NCBI GenBank assembly: GCA_037969175.1 | Contig: JBBKWX010000094.1 | Span: forward strand, 1-7,980 | DNA length: 7,980 nucleotides | Source of the DNA: JBBKWX01 sp037969175 | GTDB taxonomy: Bacteria > Bacteroidota > Bacteroidia > AKYH767-A > JBBKVM01 | Direction of reading: 5' to 3' | Part shown: positions 5,807-7,980 of the stretch, piece by piece | Layout of the letters: each line of letters starts with the position of its first letter | Numbering within the stretch: the stretch's first letter is position 1 | Position numbers and translations under genes: made by a program | The notes under the pieces: generated by a model | Told to the model about the DNA's origin: nothing | The model's database searches: none | Seen by the model: only the letters and a program-made list of their open reading frames with translations

Positions 5807-7980
5807 TTATCTGATTATGGACACTCGTCCTTTTTTCTGAATGCTTAATTTACTATTAAATCCCTTATAATCTAAAATGTATACATAAACTCCCTGTGGC
5901 AATTCACTGCTTTTCCATGTACCATCCCATTTATTACTCAATGCATTTGAAGTAAATACTTCATTTCCAAATCGGTTAAAGACATGGATATCAATGTCTT
6001 TCACGAAAGCCGAAACGATACCCCAACTATCATTATAACCATCATTATTAGGAGTAAAAGCATTGGGAACATATAATATGGGTTCCTGCTCAAGGATGAT
6101 TTCATTTGATTTGCTTTGTTCTTTTAATCCCGATGCCTCCCTTGCACGGATAAAATACGTAAAAGTTCCGGCATCCAGGTCAAGTTGGCTGTCACCAAAT
6201 CGATCTTTCGCCTCAGTTGCTGTATTCACCAATCTGAAATTAGTATCACCAACACGCTTTCTCCAGATCTCATATGCATCTACTCCACCCAACCAATTTA
6301 TATATTCATTCCATGTAATATAATTGGTAAATGGTTCAGCGGTTCCGGATAGCAAAATAGTACATGCTTCTTTACTTACCGGAGTCAGATTACCACAGAT
6401 ATCTTCACTGTAAAGCGTATAACAATAACTCTGTTCGGAGGTTTTAACGTTTTTATCTATAAATTCAAAATCCACTGTATTTACAAATTTCTTGATAGTA
6501 ACCGGGATCGATCCTGGAGTGTTATCAGATCGCAATAAATACAAGGTCGAAAATAGATAATCAGGATGATAAGCCCATTTTATTTTGATCTGATTTTCTT
6601 CTACAACACTTACGGTGGCGATATAATTTTCAAGTGGATTGAGTGCTGACAGTGCACATATCGTATCAGAAGGAAGTCCTTCAAATCCACAAGAGTTTAT
6701 GTTTATGATGAAATAGCAATAATCAGTTGTCTGGTTATTAAATGCGTTTTGATCTAAGAATTCCCTGAGATTTGGATTATGGATCGTATCGATAACTATG
6801 AAAGGACCACCGTTTTCACTTCTATATACCTGTCTGGAACTGAAATATCGATACATGGGATTTGAATCACCAAATCTTACCCTGATCTTATCGTTCGAAA
6901 TAAACTGGATACACAACAAATTAACCGGATTAACCGGTGGAGGCGGTGCAACCAGGATCTTCAAATGTGCTATACTGGTCTTGGGCAAGGGGCAACCATC
7001 ATCAACGGCTCTATATTCTACTTCATAGGGTATGTTTGAAATTTGATGGCATTCCGGATACCAGCAAAAACCCATGTTTACTTGCGAAGAACCTGAATCC
7101 GGAGCTGTAACAGCAAATGGAGGTGAAATTGAACCTGATGCGAAAATGTTTCCGCTATAGCTTACAAATAATGAATCCTGATTCTGATCTGTAACAGTGA
7201 AATTGAAACATAGGCTATCGCCCGGATATACGGTATAGGTCGTATCCTTAACATTAGCTGAGAATTGTGGTGCTTTATTATCATCACACAATAAAACCAC
7301 AAATTCTATTTCCCTTCTTACCTGCCCTATCCTAATTCCATTTCGATATTCATCGATCTTCACGGCCATGGCATATAAACCAAGATAATCAGGTGCACCA
7401 CTGATAATACCTGTTACAGGATCTATAATAATTGGATCTCCACCTGCAATATTTGCTAGACTGTAGCCATTGGTCCAAACTATAGGAGGATACGGGGCTG
7501 GAAGCGGTGTTAATAAAACCGGGCCCAGCGCACCTCCCTGACCATTGCCTGAGTTACCTGATGAAGGATCAACCAATGTATAAACGAGTGAATCCCCGTC
7601 AGGATCAAAGGCTGTGAAATTATAAGTAAAGGGATTATTTTCACAAAGAAATGGTAATGGTGGTGCAGAAAATTCAGGACTGCTGTTTTCTATGGCCGGG
7701 TCGGGTACTTCGAGGTAGAATGTCATTCCTGCTGCCCCGGGATCTAATATATTTGAAACAGAATGATTCCTGCAACAACGTTCCCATACAAGATAATAAC
7801 CGTTAGGGTTATTGGCAAGATTAATATCTTCAATATAATAACCGGCTTCAACACACACATCGGGAGGAATAACACAATCCACTCCGGTGGGTTCAACAAC
7901 AACAAAAGTGTCGAGCAGGATAATAGATGAATCGATCAAAGCATGCGTCACTCTGTCAAAGATCCCAACCTTAATTTCCG
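5807..7980 (-). CDS. Extracellular multidomain protein with gliding-motility-associated (type B T9SS) C-terminal domain, 5' end outside window
   Basis: The C-terminal 723 residues of a gene entering from the right edge; the frame stays open to base 7980, so its start and signal peptide are not visible. Going downstream there is first a cysteine-rich region with GYYLVWERCCRN (about 7769-7801), a motif I recall from the N-terminal part of this Bacteroidota surface-protein family. Two Ig/cadherin-like segments follow, with FTYNFTAFDPDGDSLVYTL (about 7580-7633) and LCFNFTVTDQNQDSLFVSY (about 7154-7210). Then come three fibronectin-III-like repeats (about 6650-6928, 6350-6634 and 6086-6340). The end is a CHU_C/type B sorting domain (5810-6085) with YVPNAFTPNNDGYND, IDIHVFNRFGNEVF, WDGTW and LPQGVYVYIL. 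The type B domain predicts export by T9SS and surface attachment or release. An adhesin or structural role is plausible but inferred; no catalytic motif was recognised. Confidence 0.92.
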   Translation of the reverse strand, partial: EIKVGIFDRVTHALIDSSIILLDTFVVVEPTGVDCVIPPDVCVEAGYYIEDINLANNPNGYYLVWERCCRNHSVSNILDPGAAGMTFYLEVPDPAIENSSPEFSAPPLPFLCENNPFTYNFTAFDPDGDSLVYTLVDPSSGNSGNGQGGALGPVLLTPLPAPYPPIVWTNGYSLANIAGGDPIIIDPVTGIISGAPDYLGLYAMAVKIDEYRNGIRIGQVRREIEFVVLLCDDNKAPQFSANVKDTTYTVYPGDSLCFNFTVTDQNQDSLFVSYSGNIFASGSISPPFAVTAPDSGSSQVNMGFCWYPECHQISNIPYEVEYRAVDDGCPLPKTSIAHLKILVAPPPPVNPVNLLCIQFISNDKIRVRFGDSNPMYRYFSSRQVYRSENGGPFIVIDTIHNPNLREFLDQNAFNNQTTDYCYFIININSCGFEGLPSDTICALSALNPLENYIATVSVVEENQIKIKWAYHPDYLFSTLYLLRSDNTPGSIPVTIKKFVNTVDFEFIDKNVKTSEQSYCYTLYSEDICGNLTPVSKEACTILLSGTAEPFTNYITWNEYINWLGGVDAYEIWRKRVGDTNFRLVNTATEAKDRFGDSQLDLDAGTFTYFIRAREASGLKEQSKSNEIILEQEPILYVPNAFTPNNDGYNDSWGIVSAFVKDIDIHVFNRFGNEVFTSNALSNKWDGTWKSSELPQGVYVYILDYKGFNSKLSIQKKGRVSIIR
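5874..5902 (-). promoter_or_regulatory. rocD: Weak candidate internal promoter for rocD
   Basis: On the minus strand, within the 3' end of the type B gene, TTG (5902-5900) is followed after 18 bp by TACATTTT (5881-5874), one mismatch from TAnnTTTG. It ends 78 bp before the rocD ATG. It could supply rocD independently of the large surface-protein gene, but the match is imperfect and lies in coding, AT-rich DNA. Confidence 0.2.
6086..6928 (-). repeat. Three tandem fibronectin-III-like repeats within the type B surface protein
   Basis: Three diverged units of about 85-95 residues, at about 6650-6928, 6350-6634 and 6086-6340. Each has an aromatic or hydrophobic start, a central strand with an R/K-bearing motif (QVYRSENGG, YLLRSDNTP, EIWRKRVGD) and a closing strand (YCYFIININSCG, YCYTLYSEDICG, FTYFIRAREASG). 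The first two share a C-x8-C-x10-C pattern that is lost in the third. The repeats are at protein level and are not obvious in the DNA. Confidence 0.7.

Noticed and set aside
7949..7951. GTG as the start codon of the type B surface protein
   Set aside because: The frame remains open to the window edge, the residues upstream continue the domain, and there is no signal peptide after the GTG, so the gene is 5'-truncated by the window.
1..7980. tRNA, rRNA, CRISPR array, transposon, phage or defence genes
   Set aside because: No cloverleaf sequences, spaced repeats, inverted terminal repeats, transposase or nuclease motifs were seen; almost all of the window is accounted for by ordinary genes.

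Overview
The window reads as an AT-rich chromosomal segment from a member of the Bacteroidota. The grounds are two kinds of type IX secretion (T9SS) C-terminal sorting domain, a TonB-dependent receptor with a carboxypeptidase-D-regulatory-like N-terminal extension, signal peptides ending in Ala-Gln or Gly-Gln, and TAnnTTTG-type promoter elements with little use of Shine-Dalgarno sequences. The style of the secreted proteins suits an environmental lineage such as Chitinophagales, Saprospirales or Cytophagales, but the sequence does not fix the genus.

Layout: (1) 3-107 (+), the last 34 codons of a gene entering from the left, ending like an Ig-like beta-sandwich. (2) 110-1240 (-), a secreted 376-residue protein of unrecognised function with a type A T9SS sorting domain. 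(3) 1241-1395, the only appreciable intergenic gap (155 bp), a divergent promoter region with a TAnnTTTG box on each strand. (4) 1396-2025 and 2036-4561 (+), an apparent two-gene operon: a small exported carboxypeptidase-regulatory-like protein, then a TonB-dependent outer-membrane receptor. (5) 4563-5795 (-), ornithine aminotransferase (rocD). (6) 5807 to the right edge (-), the C-terminal 723 residues of a large extracellular multidomain protein with a type B (gliding-motility-associated, CHU_C) sorting domain. It lies 11 bp upstream of rocD on the same strand.

How the genes fit together: three of the six genes encode cell-surface or outer-membrane proteins, a fourth is exported, and a fifth (the left-edge fragment) may be extracellular. 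Only rocD is central metabolism, interconverting ornithine and glutamate semialdehyde. The receptor has no SusD partner, so it is more likely a transporter of a siderophore, metal, peptide or small molecule than a Sus-type glycan importer. Its operon partner carries the same kind of N-terminal domain. Both convergent gene pairs end within 1-2 bp of each other, with no convincing terminators.

I found no RNA gene, mobile element, CRISPR array, phage gene or defence system, and nothing amounting to a clearly new system. The items most worth following up are the small-protein/receptor pair, the unassigned type A secreted protein, the cysteine pattern of the type B protein's repeats, and the overlapping divergent promoters.
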